Below are positions 43,860-55,740 of a DNA stretch of 64,000 nucleotides, piece after piece. Within the stretch, counting starts at the first letter, position 1. Each line of letters starts with the position of its first letter. Origin of the DNA: an uncultured Parafilimonas sp. (GTDB lineage: Bacteria > Bacteroidota > Bacteroidia > Chitinophagales > Chitinophagaceae); NCBI GenBank assembly GCA_903882935.1, contig CAIRZB010000084.1, positions 144,676 to 208,675 on the forward strand, in the 5' to 3' direction. A program made the position numbers and the translations under genes. Under the pieces are notes generated by a model. It had not been told where the DNA came from. It did no database searches and saw nothing but the letters and a program-made list of their open reading frames with translations.

Positions 43860-45191
43860 TCACCCCTTACTCAACGGTATTTCTACAATAAAGGCACTGC
43901 CCTTGCCCAGGGTGCTTTCTACTTTTATTTTACCCTTAATTACATCAACCACTGTTTTTACATAGCTCATGCCCAACCCAAAGCCCTTTACGTTGTGTAT
44001 GTTGCCGGTATGCGCACGGTAAAATTTTTCAAAAATTCGCTTTACCGTTTCTTTGCTCATGCCAATGCCATTGTCGGCCACGCGCACTACTAGGTTTTTA
44101 GCTGTGCTGTGGGTAGTAATGCGTATTAGCAGGGTTTCGCGGGAGTATTTTACCGCATTGTCAACCAGGTTGTTAACCATATTGGTAAAATGCGTTTCAT
44201 CAGCCAATATTACATCGTTGGCAGCGTTAAGCAACAATTCAACTTTTCCCTGCCGTTCCTGCAACTGTAGTTCAAAATTGCCAACCACCTCCTTAATAAC
44301 GTCGTGCACGTGCAACTTCACCAAATTCATTTTCAAGTCCTGCCGCTCCATCAGCCCGGCCTGCAAAATGGTTTCTACGTGCTTGTTCATGCGCTTGCTT
44401 TCCTCCTTAATAATACCACTGAAGTACTGTAGCTTTTCGGGGTCGCGCTGCACCTTTTCATTCCTTACCGCATCCACAGCCAGCGACACGGTTGCCAACG
44501 GAGTTTTCAACTCATGGGTCATGTTATTAATAAAATCACTTTTAATAAGGCTTAGCTTACGTTGGGTAAGCATGGTACGCACGGTAAGGTAAAAAGCTGC
44601 AATTACTATTAAAGTAAATAACACCGAGCCTGCCACCATCCATATCAACGATTTCCAAACTTGTTGGTCAAAATCCGGCACCGCTATAACCAGGTATTCA
44701 TAATTACCGCTGGTGTTGGCTGGGTAACTTTCGGTTGTAATAGGCATAAAATGCTGGCGCAGGTGGGCGGTGTCGGTGGTAGATACCTCAATATAGTTTT
44801 TCGACTGCATCTCCAAGGTAAGGTCGGCAGAGGTAATGGCAAATTCAAAGTCCACATTCTTTAGCCCTTCCTTGTTCATTTCATTCCTCAACTTATTATA
44901 TACTTCGGCATTGGTATAGTGCTCAGATACCGCCGGAGGTTTTACGGTAGAAAAATTCATGTTGTCGGGGAATAGCTTGGAGGAAGGATTCCTTTGAAAA
45001 CGGACCAGCGGTGCACTCGGCCCCTGCCTAGCCAGCTCGTGGGCAACACCATAACAGGCTTTGTCCATCCTATCCTTAAAGCTGTTTTCGGTTACTTGGA
45101 AAAGGTTGGAAAACCATGAAAGCTGTATGATGATAATGCCTACAATAGACAGAAAAATAAGCACAATTATTATGGGAATAATCTTCTTCAT
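43860..45191 (-). CDS. Orphan sensor histidine kinase
   Basis: A 443-residue membrane kinase. N-terminal membrane helix (IIPIIIVLIFLSIVGIIIIQ), a ~150-residue periplasmic sensor, a second helix near 181-203 (VAGSVLFTLIVIAAFYL), then HisKA with MTHELKTPL (phospho-acceptor His226), and an HATPase domain with the N box (NMVNNLVDNAVKYS), DNGIGMSKETV, and GFGLGMSYV. No response regulator is adjacent. It starts at ATG 45191, just downstream of a CGGATAT-like motif on the other strand. Confidence 0.93.
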   Translation of the reverse strand: MKKIIPIIIVLIFLSIVGIIIIQLSWFSNLFQVTENSFKDRMDKACYGVAHELARQGPSAPLVRFQRNPSSKLFPDNMNFSTVKPPAVSEHYTNAEVYNKLRNEMNKEGLKNVDFEFAITSADLTLEMQSKNYIEVSTTDTAHLRQHFMPITTESYPANTSGNYEYLVIAVPDFDQQVWKSLIWMVAGSVLFTLIVIAAFYLTVRTMLTQRKLSLIKSDFINNMTHELKTPLATVSLAVDAVRNEKVQRDPEKLQYFSGIIKEESKRMNKHVETILQAGLMERQDLKMNLVKLHVHDVIKEVVGNFELQLQERQGKVELLLNAANDVILADETHFTNMVNNLVDNAVKYSRETLLIRITTHSTAKNLVVRVADNGIGMSKETVKRIFEKFYRAHTGNIHNVKGFGLGMSYVKTVVDVIKGKIKVESTLGKGSAFIVEIPLSKG

Positions 45192-45314
45192 TTATACAAA
45201 AGTATACCCGGTAGGGCTTTTAAAAATAATATTAAGTGCTTTAGCAGCTTTTTAACGAAATAAATATCCGCATATTTAATTGCACAATGTAAACTAAATT
45301 CCTACTTTTCGGCA

Positions 45315-45866
45315 ATGGGAGAGATAACAGCCGGAAAAATTTTGATTGCCGAACCTTTTTTAAAGGACCCCAATTTTATGCGCTCGGTTATTTTTTTGTG
45401 CGAGCACCAACCCGAAAGCAGCTTGGGCTTTGTTCTTAACCGGTTATACCCGCTGGCCATTGGCTAGTTGATTGCTGGGTTGGAGGGGTGTGACTTTCCT
45501 GTTTTCTGCGGCGGGCCAGTGCAAACGGACACCCTGCAATTTTTACACCGCTCACCGGGGCTTATTACCGGCGGCGTTGAGGTTGCCGACGGCATTTATT
45601 GGGGCGGTGATTTTACCGAGGTGGTTCACCTTTTAAAGGAAAACAAACTACAGCAGGTAAACATTCGCTTTTACGTGGGTTACAGCGGCTGGGGCGAAGG
45701 CCAGTTAGACAGTGAGATGGAACAAAAAACATGGCTGGTGACCGAAGGCAGCAAAAAGCTTGTTTTTCACCGAGATACCAATTTAATTTGGAAAGACGCC
45801 CTTATGCAAAAAGGTGGCGAATACCAGCAGCTTATCAACTACCCAATTGACCCACAATTGAATTAA
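45315..45866 (+). pseudogene. YqgE/AlgH family gene with internal TAG
   Basis: In one frame: MGEITAGKILIAEPFLKDPN, MRSVIFLCEHQPES, GFVLNRLYPLAIG, then TAG (45465-45467), then LIAGLEGCDFPVFCGGPVQTD to LINYPIDPQLN. Relatives read GELIPGLEG here, so the stop replaces a Glu codon (GAG to TAG). Everything else, including the GGPV and YVGYSGWGEGQLDSE motifs, is intact. The full protein would be 183 residues. A re-initiation at the TTG at 45468 could make a C-terminal fragment. A single read error would also explain it. Confidence 0.82.
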
Positions 45867-45966
45867 CCAGACAGCCATATTTTGCAAAAGCATTACCATC
45901 GTAAGCCATTGGAATGTAAATGGCAGAAAAATATGCTTATACAAACTAACGTGCAACAAAAACCAT

Positions 45967-48900
45967 TTATCTAACCAAAGTAACTGTGCCTTTAAAATCG
46001 TACACCACACCTGTTGCACACATTATCTGCGCCATATATACGTAAACGCCCTGTGGCTGCGGGTTACCGTTTAACGACCCATCCCAGCTGTTGGCACTGT
46101 CATCGTTACCAATATTACTTCTTTCAAACACTTTTTCCCCCAGGCGGCCAAAGATTACCAAATGTTTTATAAGCCGTATGCCGTATCCCTTAATCAAAAA
46201 CCGATCGTTGATGTTATCGTTGTTAGGCGTAAACGCGTTGGGCACATAAATACGGTCTTGCGTACATAATAAGTCCACCTTCGCCGTGTCAGTTGCGGTA
46301 CATCCATAGCCATTGGTTACCGTAACCGTGTAAACAACTGGCAACATCGGCTTACTTAAGGTGCTTTGGCAATTGGTGCAGCTTAAGTAATCAGCAGGCT
46401 TCCAAGCATACTGCAACACATCCACGCTTGCTTGGGTGGTTAGCTGTGTACTGGTGCCAGCTATAATTGTAATAGCCCGCGGTGTTATGGTTACGCTTGG
46501 CCGCGCCTTAACAACCAACTGTATAATTGCAGTGTCAGTAAAACACCCCGCCTTGTCGTAGCCCACCACACTATAGTTTTGGCTGGTTGTTGCGCTAACC
46601 ACCGGGTTGGGTATTTGGGTATTGCTTAAACCATTGCCTGTTATCCACTTATAACTGTTGGCCCCAGAAACGTTAAATTGTGCTGTGTTGCCTATACAAA
46701 TATTTAAAACAGAATCTGTTTTTACCTTAATTGGCAAATTAACCGTTACCAAAACTGAATCGTTGGTAATACAGCCATATATATTTGTAGCCTTTACAAA
46801 ATACAATCTGGTACTCACAGGGCTTACAAAAGGGGATGCACTGCTGGTGTCGCTTATTTTTACAGACGGGCTCCACAAAAAAGTTTGGGCATCATGCGCC
46901 AACAGCTGCACGCTATTGCCCAGGCAAACCTTGGGCTGCTGAGGCTGTATGTTTACTGATGGCAATGCATGTACATGCAGGGGGCTATAAGCTGTGTCGT
47001 AACAACCATTGTTGTTTACTATCAATGTTACTTTGTAAATACCGGAATCTTTATAATATGCAGTAACCGGCCCTTGTACTTGGGCGGGCTTATTGTTGTC
47101 GTAAAACTGCCATTGCCAGCCAAGGCTATCGGTAAAATTGGTTGCGGTTGCCTTAAATGTAGCAGTAGCATTTTCACAAATATCTAATGGCCCAGTAATT
47201 GTTGCTTTGCTAATAAGCTGGGCCAAAATATTATATTTAACGGTTCGTACGCAACCGTAGGGCGACTGCACGGTTAAAACAACACCATAACGGCCTGCTT
47301 TATGGTATTTAAACAATGGGGCTGCATTGTTGCTAGTATCCTGCACATTACCAGTGCCAAAATACCAGTGGTATTGTAAGGGCAGTTGCAGTTGGTCGTG
47401 CGAAATGCTTGTTGTTGTGGGGATAAAATTAATCAACGTTGAGTCGCAAATAACGCCCGGCGTTTGGGCAACTGATGCGCTTAGGGAGTCTATAACTATT
47501 TTACTGGCCAATGCAGATGTACCTTCGCAACCACCGCTGTCTTTAAGTATCAATTGGGGAGCATAAATACCGGGTCTTTTATATAAATGCCTTGAAAAAG
47601 CATCGTTGTTGGCAAGTACTGTACCGTCTCCAAAGTCCCAGGTGAATGATGAAGCATTTTTTATAGCGGCGCTCAACTGTACCGTTAACGAGTCGCAACC
47701 TGTTATTTTATCGGCCGATAAAATAGCATATGGCCCCTTAACGGTAATATAATCTAAGGTTGAATCAAAGTTGTTATTACTATCGTAACCATATAAAATT
47801 ACTTGGTAAACACCGGGCTTGTTATAGGTGTGGTTAACGGTGCCTTGGTTGCCCCCTTGGCTACCATCACCGAAATTCCAATAAATACGGTTCGCATTTT
47901 TAGTTTGGCTTTTAAACGTTACAATTACAGGCGGGCAGTTATTGTTGTTAATATAAGATAGCGTATAGGTAAATGCTGTGTTAACGATGCCCACATGAAT
48001 AACCTGCACTGAGGTATCTGTACAAACCATTGCGTTATTAGATGCAATAAGCTTTACCGTATCGGCACCCAATTTATTAAACACGTAAGAAGAATTAAAG
48101 TTTTGCGAGGTACTGCCATCAGGAAATAACCAAGTGTAGGTTACACTGTATGCATTAAACGTACTAGATATGTTTTTAAAATAAACAGTGGTATTTGCAA
48201 ACACCGAGCTTTGGGAAACCGTAAAATTTGCTTTGGGGCCATTCGCTTGGGCATTGCTCCCACTACTATTGGTGGTGATGTTGGTGCAGCCAGCGGCATC
48301 TGTAACTTTTAAAGATACTGGATACTTGCCGGGAATTGGATATACATGCGATACATCTTGGCTCTTAGTGACTGTTTGCGTTGTTCCGTCGCCAAAATTC
48401 CAAAGCCAGGTTTTAATGGGTACGTTAGAACCTGCCAAAGAAGTGTCTTTGATGACTACTGGCATATTAAAACAAACATAGTTGTCGGTGATTTTAAACC
48501 CAGCCTTTGGGCCATGAATTTTAAGGGGGATAAAATTAGAGGTATCATAGCAGTTAAAATAGTTGGATTGTGTAATAAACCGTAACTGGTTTTCACCTGG
48601 ATTTAAACCAGCTACTGACCCACTATATTTTGCGGTATTGTATTGATAACCATTCAACGGGAAAGGGGCTGGGGCAAAATCGCCATATTGTAATGCTTGG
48701 ATATTATAAAAAATCCCGTTACCGATTGGCGCAGGATTAACCTCCATGTTATTTACCAAAATAGAAACAGTGTCGTTGCCGCAGGCTGCTGCCTGCAATG
48801 AAGTGAGTACCGGATTTTGCTTAAGCAACACGAAGGCCGTTAAAGAATCGCCCATTGAACAAGTGCCGTTAACACCAGTTAATACAACATTGTAGCTGCC

Positions 48901-50946
48901 TGTTTTGGTATAGGTATGGTTAACCTTTGCAACCTTTGTATTATAAGTTACCTTATTGGTTCCGTCACCAAAATCCCATATATAATCCACTACTTTTCTG
49001 GAAGATTGGCCAAACGTTACCTGACCCCTAGAATTGTTGCAGGTATTGGCTTGGGATGATATTTTAGGAAAATCGGGCTTGACAGTAATATAGTTAAACT
49101 TACCAATAGTATCCTTACAACCTTGGTTTGACAACGCAACCGACACAGTATAAACTGAGTCTAGATAGTATTGGTGGGTAATGGAACTGCTAGCATTATT
49201 TACCGTGGTTTTATCACCGAAATTCCAAGAATATGACCAGTCGGGCATTGGTGGCGCAACAGTAAAAGTTATTGGTGTATTACCACAAACAATTGTATCT
49301 GGCAAGGCTGATAATGTAACATCGGGCTTATCAATCATTATCACAGACTTAAAATTTACAGAACCAGCACAACCAGATATTGTAAGGTAATTAAGTGTTA
49401 CTATAAATGTACCAGCTGCTGTAAAACGGTGGTGTGGTTTGGAGGAAGTGTCAATCGCGCTTCCGTCTCCAAAATTCCATTGGTATGTATTTATTTCATC
49501 TGGCGGTGTTGCAGAAAAGTATAGCACAGAACCAGTGCAGCCTGAAGTTGAATAAACCCCGCCGCTATCTGCCACATTGATTGCAACATTTGGGGGTACC
49601 AAGTTTACCGTCTGGGTTTTAAAGGCAGTGCAACCCGCTGCATTTGTTATTTTAAGCAATACGTTGTAGTTATCCTGGCTGTTAAATGTGTAATTTACTG
49701 ATTGGCCACTGGCTATTTTTGTAAAGGGGTAACCGTCAAACCATTCCCATTTAACACCTCCGTCTTTAGCAGTATCTTTAAGCGTTACAGTTATCGGCGG
49801 CGTACATACCCCACCTTGTGCGTTCGCAACAAAGGGTCGCGCAATTGGGGACTCGTTAGCCTTTACAATTTCAGTTTTACTTACAACACAAGCACCATAG
49901 TTGTGGGTTAAAATAAGCGTATGGCTTGCTGTATCATTAAAATAAAACGCATAGGTATTACTATTTACACTGGGTGGCGATATCTGCTGCCCATCCTCTT
50001 GCCAAATATTTAAATTACTCGCATAACCTACGGTACTATTATCAATTACCTTCATCCCAGCAACAGTACACAGCGGTGTTTGTACCACAAAATCAACATT
50101 AAAGTCTGCTACGTTTATATAATTATTTTTTGTGGCACTTGCAACACAACCAACTGAGCTTGAATTAGTTAACTTAACCGTATAAATACCTTTAGCAGCA
50201 TACGTATGCGATGGGGAAGGACTGGTTGAGGTTTGACCGTCGCCAAAATCCCATAAATAGGTTAAGGTGCCAGGGCCTTTGCTATTGTTTGTAAAATCCA
50301 CTGGGCTTTTTGGCTTACATAACGCGGTTTGGCTTGCCGAAAAAGATGCGGTAACAGCTGGAAACACAGTAACGTATGCTGGTTTTGACAAGGAACTATA
50401 GCAACCGTGGCTATTTGTAACAGTTAAGCCAACCCCAGCAGTTTGCGCAAACGTGTATATATGGCTGGTTTGGTTGTAGTTGCTGCCTAATTGTGTTTGC
50501 CCGTCTCCAAAATCCCAAAAAAAACTGCTAATAGTGCCATCGCCGGCTGTGGCAAGACTCATAAACGATACTTTAACGGGCATGCACCCTGTTAGGGGTG
50601 CAGCTGAGAAGTCAACAACAGGTTTTTTATAAACCGTTAGTTGTTCAGTTTTGGTTGACGTATTGCCGCCATCGGTTACTGTAAGCGTAACTGTATAAGT
50701 TTTTGCATCTATATAAGTAGCTCCGGGGCTAGGTAAACCAGAAGTGTTACCATTACCGAGATCCCATTTATACGTTGCACTGGGTGATACGCCCGTGGTT
50801 GCATCCGTAAATTTTACAGTTAGCGGGGAGCATCCACCAGTTTTATCAACAGTAAAACCGGCAGTCAATTGGGCCGTTGCGGCATAAGCTGATATACAGC
50901 AAAAGAGTACTGAAACTATACTTTTTGTTAAGCAGTTTGACTTCAT
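45967..50946 (-). CDS. Giant PKD-repeat surface protein with T9SS/gliding C-terminal domain
   Basis: A 1659-residue secreted protein. After a signal peptide (cleaved after SAYAATA) it contains some 15 or more PKD-type beta-sandwich repeats, each with the YxWDFGDG/WNFGDG motif (for example SFFWDFGDGQTQ, LTYLWDFGDGQTS, YQWNFGDGSAID, FTWDFGDGTV). The C-terminal ~95 residues (IYVPNAFTPNNDNINDRFLIKG to VVYDFKGTVTLVR) are the CHU_C/gliding-motility-associated domain used for type IX secretion. It is likely an adhesin or glycan-binding protein on the cell surface. It lies alone; the 628-base gap upstream (50947-51574) is AT-rich and shows no gene. Confidence 0.92.
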   Translation of the reverse strand: MKSNCLTKSIVSVLFCCISAYAATAQLTAGFTVDKTGGCSPLTVKFTDATTGVSPSATYKWDLGNGNTSGLPSPGATYIDAKTYTVTLTVTDGGNTSTKTEQLTVYKKPVVDFSAAPLTGCMPVKVSFMSLATAGDGTISSFFWDFGDGQTQLGSNYNQTSHIYTFAQTAGVGLTVTNSHGCYSSLSKPAYVTVFPAVTASFSASQTALCKPKSPVDFTNNSKGPGTLTYLWDFGDGQTSTSPSPSHTYAAKGIYTVKLTNSSSVGCVASATKNNYINVADFNVDFVVQTPLCTVAGMKVIDNSTVGYASNLNIWQEDGQQISPPSVNSNTYAFYFNDTASHTLILTHNYGACVVSKTEIVKANESPIARPFVANAQGGVCTPPITVTLKDTAKDGGVKWEWFDGYPFTKIASGQSVNYTFNSQDNYNVLLKITNAAGCTAFKTQTVNLVPPNVAINVADSGGVYSTSGCTGSVLYFSATPPDEINTYQWNFGDGSAIDTSSKPHHRFTAAGTFIVTLNYLTISGCAGSVNFKSVIMIDKPDVTLSALPDTIVCGNTPITFTVAPPMPDWSYSWNFGDKTTVNNASSSITHQYYLDSVYTVSVALSNQGCKDTIGKFNYITVKPDFPKISSQANTCNNSRGQVTFGQSSRKVVDYIWDFGDGTNKVTYNTKVAKVNHTYTKTGSYNVVLTGVNGTCSMGDSLTAFVLLKQNPVLTSLQAAACGNDTVSILVNNMEVNPAPIGNGIFYNIQALQYGDFAPAPFPLNGYQYNTAKYSGSVAGLNPGENQLRFITQSNYFNCYDTSNFIPLKIHGPKAGFKITDNYVCFNMPVVIKDTSLAGSNVPIKTWLWNFGDGTTQTVTKSQDVSHVYPIPGKYPVSLKVTDAAGCTNITTNSSGSNAQANGPKANFTVSQSSVFANTTVYFKNISSTFNAYSVTYTWLFPDGSTSQNFNSSYVFNKLGADTVKLIASNNAMVCTDTSVQVIHVGIVNTAFTYTLSYINNNNCPPVIVTFKSQTKNANRIYWNFGDGSQGGNQGTVNHTYNKPGVYQVILYGYDSNNNFDSTLDYITVKGPYAILSADKITGCDSLTVQLSAAIKNASSFTWDFGDGTVLANNDAFSRHLYKRPGIYAPQLILKDSGGCEGTSALASKIVIDSLSASVAQTPGVICDSTLINFIPTTTSISHDQLQLPLQYHWYFGTGNVQDTSNNAAPLFKYHKAGRYGVVLTVQSPYGCVRTVKYNILAQLISKATITGPLDICENATATFKATATNFTDSLGWQWQFYDNNKPAQVQGPVTAYYKDSGIYKVTLIVNNNGCYDTAYSPLHVHALPSVNIQPQQPKVCLGNSVQLLAHDAQTFLWSPSVKISDTSSASPFVSPVSTRLYFVKATNIYGCITNDSVLVTVNLPIKVKTDSVLNICIGNTAQFNVSGANSYKWITGNGLSNTQIPNPVVSATTSQNYSVVGYDKAGCFTDTAIIQLVVKARPSVTITPRAITIIAGTSTQLTTQASVDVLQYAWKPADYLSCTNCQSTLSKPMLPVVYTVTVTNGYGCTATDTAKVDLLCTQDRIYVPNAFTPNNDNINDRFLIKGYGIRLIKHLVIFGRLGEKVFERSNIGNDDSANSWDGSLNGNPQPQGVYVYMAQIMCATGVVYDFKGTVTLVR

Positions 50947-51574
50947 AAAGGATTACGGAAACCAAAAATTTCCTTACGCGTTCGATATTATTCTTATCAA
51001 TGCTGACAATCGGCATGCACAAAACACACCTCCCTAAACTTCGGCACAAGTTATTAAAAATTAATTGCTTACCTACCTTTAAAATACATTAAGTTTTTAC
51101 ACTTTTTAACCACTGACGTTATATATTAAATAGGGTTGCATATAATTTAACATGCAAGCAGCACCTAAGTAATTTTATACCAATAAAAAGGATAAGTTGA
51201 GTAATAAATAAACCAAATGGCCTACACAATTATTATTAACAATAGATGATGATTGATTAAACGCAAAAAAACAAGTGTAAGGTTTAAAAAACAGTAGTTG
51301 TCTTTTAAAACTATTAACACCTGTTGCCGTCTTGCCGCCGCACTTTAATTGACACTACACAAAACTTATTTAATAACATATTACCAAAAAATAATTTGCA
51401 TCAAGTATGTTAAGGTTTGTTAATATACTTTGCCTTTTGGCAAAATAATCCCAGTGGCATTGCGCCCAGGTGAAGTGTTTGTACAATTATTGCCGCATTT
51501 TTTGTAAATGGCGGGCATAAAAAAACATTTATTAAATTTACTCTAATAAAGGTTTAAAACAAAATACGTAAGCA

Positions 51575-51829
51575 CTAATCCATTGCAACAGCACCTTCTA
51601 CCAAAACAGTGGCCTTATTGTCAATAATCTCCACAAAACCACTTTCAATGGAATAGCTTGAGGAACTGCTTTTATCTTTCAATATTTTAAGATTTCCCTT
51701 TTGCAGGGCACTTACCAGCGGCGCGTGCTTGTTAAGCACCTCAAACAAACCGTCTATGCCCGGCAACTGAACGCCGTACACATCGCCACTGTAAATCTTT
51801 TTTTCTGGTGTTAATATTTCTAAAACCAT
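51575..51829 (-). CDS. atpC: ATP synthase F1 epsilon subunit (short form)
   Basis: An 84-residue epsilon subunit made only of the N-terminal beta-barrel (MVLEILTPEKKIYSGDVYGV, GLFEVLNKHAPLVSAL). The C-terminal two-helix domain, which inhibits ATP hydrolysis in the 130-140-residue bacterial subunits, is absent, as in other Bacteroidota. It is the last gene of the atpD-atpC pair, 78 bases downstream of atpD; that gap contains AATTTGAAAAT repeats in both orientations. Confidence 0.93.
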   Translation of the reverse strand: MVLEILTPEKKIYSGDVYGVQLPGIDGLFEVLNKHAPLVSALQKGNLKILKDKSSSSSYSIESGFVEIIDNKATVLVEGAVAMD

Positions 51830-51907
51830 AATTTGAAAATTTGTGAATTTGAAAATTTGAAAATGTACAAAACTGTGAGCTAATTTTCAAATTAACTCAT
51901 TTTCAAA

Positions 51908-53572
<1,665 letters not shown>

Positions 53573-53917
53573 CTATTTGTTAAACAGCCCTGAGGCCTTC
53601 TTAGCCAGTGTGGAAAGGCCCCAATCTTTAATCGCCGAGAATATAGCCGCCCTGCCGCCACCTGCACCGCGCTTGCGAAAAACAATGCCCGTAACGCCCT
53701 TTACTACCATCCAGCTCATAGCTGCCACCCTTCTGTTTAAAAAAAAGGGTATCACCCTGCCCACGGTAGCTTTAATTACCTCAACCGGCAATTGGCTTAA
53801 CCGCTCCTCAAAATCCTGCTCGCGCTGCCGCAACCGGCTTTTTAACGCCCATTTTTCGGCCCGTAGGCTCTCTAACGAGTTTATGTAAACCGCGGTATTT
53901 TTATTGCGCATTTTCAT
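53573..53917 (-). CDS. Hypothetical basic protein, third gene of the ytxH-holin-like operon
   Basis: A ~114-residue protein starting at the ATG at 53917 (MKMRNKNTAVYIN), preceded by an AAGGAGG stretch inside the upstream gene. It has a helical charged N-terminal half (ESLRAEKWALKSRLRQREQDFEERL) and a C-terminal half with AAMSWMVVKGVTGIVF and a Gly-rich segment. It overlaps the end of the holin-like gene by 17 bases, so the two are translationally coupled. Family unknown; such third genes often accompany YtxH/holin pairs in Bacteroidota. Confidence 0.7.
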   Translation of the reverse strand: MKMRNKNTAVYINSLESLRAEKWALKSRLRQREQDFEERLSQLPVEVIKATVGRVIPFFLNRRVAAMSWMVVKGVTGIVFRKRGAGGGRAAIFSAIKDWGLSTLAKKASGLFNK

Positions 53918-54293
53918 CCGTTTTAATTTCCTCCTTAATTTCCTCGTTGGCCTTTTCAAACACAATCCCGATAATAATATCCACTATATACTTTTGAATA
54001 ATTTTTTTTCGGTAAACGATTACCAGTGCCAATAAAGCAATATATATGGCTGCCACAATGCCAAAGCCCCAAAAAATATGGTGCAATAACTCGCCAAATA
54101 AAAAAGCCGCCATAACACTTAAAAAAAGCAATACAAAAAAAGCAAACAAGGCCACCATTAAAAGTGTAAACATCGTGGCAATAAGCTTTGAACCACGCTC
54201 CACCACATCCAACTTAAATAGCAACAGCCTGTCTTGCAAGTAGTCCACTACCTGTTGCTTAGATTCTGCGAAAAAATTAGGTTCTTTGGCCAT
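53901..54293 (-). CDS. Putative membrane protein of the phage-holin 3_6 superfamily
   Basis: A 130-residue protein with a basic amphipathic N-terminus (ESKQQVVDYLQDRLLLFKLDV) and three hydrophobic segments (MFTLLMVALFAFFVLLFLSV, GELLHHIFWGFGIVAAIYIA). Despite the name the family is chromosomal and common in Bacteroidota, usually beside a YtxH protein, and tends to be linked to envelope stress. It lies 10 bases downstream of the ytxH gene. Confidence 0.82.
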   Translation of the reverse strand: MAKEPNFFAESKQQVVDYLQDRLLLFKLDVVERGSKLIATMFTLLMVALFAFFVLLFLSVMAAFLFGELLHHIFWGFGIVAAIYIALLALVIVYRKKIIQKYIVDIIIGIVFEKANEEIKEEIKTDENAQ

Positions 54294-54303
54294 AATCTTT
54301 AAT

Positions 54304-54546
54304 TTAAGCCGTAGCCTGCTTTATTTTTTGTTCTAAATCTTCCGCAAAAGCTTTTCCTTTTTTAAGCAGGCTGTTAAGTTCATCGTGTAAATCGGCTATC
54401 TGCTCCTTTGCATTACCGGCAGCGTCGCCCGCCGCATCCTTTAGGTCTTCCACCATTTCTTGCCCTTTCTCACTGGTTAAAAAAATAGCCAATGCGGCAC
54501 CTGCCAATGCACCTATCAACAGGCCGCTTAAAAATTTATTGTTCAT
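54304..54546 (-). CDS. YtxH domain protein
   Basis: An 80-residue small protein with one N-terminal membrane helix (FLSGLLIGALAGAALAIFLT) and an acidic/basic helical tail (EMVEDLKDAAGDAAGNAKEQIADL), the YtxH form. First gene of a three-gene minus-strand operon with the holin-like protein and a basic hypothetical protein. Relatives are general-stress proteins in Firmicutes; a similar role is inferred. Confidence 0.85.
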   Translation of the reverse strand: MNNKFLSGLLIGALAGAALAIFLTSEKGQEMVEDLKDAAGDAAGNAKEQIADLHDELNSLLKKGKAFAEDLEQKIKQATA

Positions 54547-54589
54547 ACAAATTAGTTTTTGGCAAATTATTTGCCTACTATAAATAGCA

Positions 54590-55717
54590 ATGATTATACC
54601 ATCTTTGTTAAAAGCTATGCAAACCCAACAAGACTATAAAATTAAGCAATACTTTTTTCTTGCTATTATAATAATATTCGCTGTTTTTCTCTTTAACGCC
54701 GTAGCAGCGTTTTTCTCCGCGTTTTTAATAGCCGTTATCTTATACATTACAAGTGGGCCATTGGTAAACTGGTTGATAAAAAAAGCACACTGGAAAAAAA
54801 GCTGGGTTAGCATATTTGTTATTGTACTTTCTTTTTTTATGATACTGCTGCCGTTGTCATTGTTTTTTACTTTATTGTTTGGTAAGGTGAAGATTATATT
54901 GGCCAACCCCGACTCTGTTTTGCAGGGCCTAAAAACACTAAACAACACCATTGAGCAGAAGTACCATTACCAATTTATATCCAACGATACCATAGCGTCT
55001 ATTAAAAACAGGTTTGCCGACGTGCTGCAGTTTATATTAAACCAAGGGCTGGGCTTTTTAACCACCATTAGCATGATGTATTTTTTTCTGTATTTTATGC
55101 TACAGCAACGCAGCCGAATGGAGGCAGCCATTGTATTTTACCTTCCATTTAAAAGGGATAAGATTTACATGTTTGGCAAAGAGCTGGTGGCCCAAACATT
55201 TAGCAATGCGGTGGGCATACCCCTAATTGCCACGTTGCAGGGGTTATTGGCTTTTGTTTGTTACCTAATAGCCGGGGTAAACGAAGCGGGCTTTTGGGCG
55301 GTGATTACTGCTTTTACGTCCCTGCTGCCGGTGATTGGTTCTGCCTTTGTTTGGATACCGATGACTGTTTACCTTTTTGCCACAGGTGCCAACTGGCAAG
55401 CTGTTTTTGTATTAATTTGGAGTTCTGTAATTGTTAGCAGCATTGACAATGTACTACGTTTTATGCTAGCCAAGCGCATGGCCGATGTACACCCCATTAT
55501 TACAGTATTGGGCGTAATTATAGGGGTAAAGTATTTTGGCATAGTGGGCCTTATTTTTGGCCCCGTGCTTATTTCTTATTTTATTATCTTGCTGAAGATA
55601 TACCATGTTGAATACCAAACAAACCAGCCACCAAAAAAACAGGCAACGGCAAAAAAAAGGGCTTTGATGCCGCCTTACTTGCAGCCGTTTTTGGGGCCCA
55701 AAAAAAACAAAATATAG
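54590..55717 (+). CDS. AI-2E family transporter (PerM-like)
   Basis: A 375-residue inner-membrane permease of the AI-2E/PerM family. An N-terminal pair of helices (FFLAIIIIFAVFLFNAVAAFF), a soluble-leaning middle segment, then several C-terminal helices with GIPLIATLQGLLAFVCYLIAG, LLPVIGSAFVWIP and MADVHPIITVLGVIIGVKYFGIVGLIFGP, the last being the most conserved family motif. Substrate unknown; some members move autoinducer-2, others ions. An ATG at residue 10 (54617) could also be the start. Confidence 0.87.
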   Translation: MIIPSLLKAMQTQQDYKIKQYFFLAIIIIFAVFLFNAVAAFFSAFLIAVILYITSGPLVNWLIKKAHWKKSWVSIFVIVLSFFMILLPLSLFFTLLFGKVKIILANPDSVLQGLKTLNNTIEQKYHYQFISNDTIASIKNRFADVLQFILNQGLGFLTTISMMYFFLYFMLQQRSRMEAAIVFYLPFKRDKIYMFGKELVAQTFSNAVGIPLIATLQGLLAFVCYLIAGVNEAGFWAVITAFTSLLPVIGSAFVWIPMTVYLFATGANWQAVFVLIWSSVIVSSIDNVLRFMLAKRMADVHPIITVLGVIIGVKYFGIVGLIFGPVLISYFIILLKIYHVEYQTNQPPKKQATAKKRALMPPYLQPFLGPKKNKI

Positions 55718-55740
55718 CTGGCCGCTAAAAACCTAACCTT

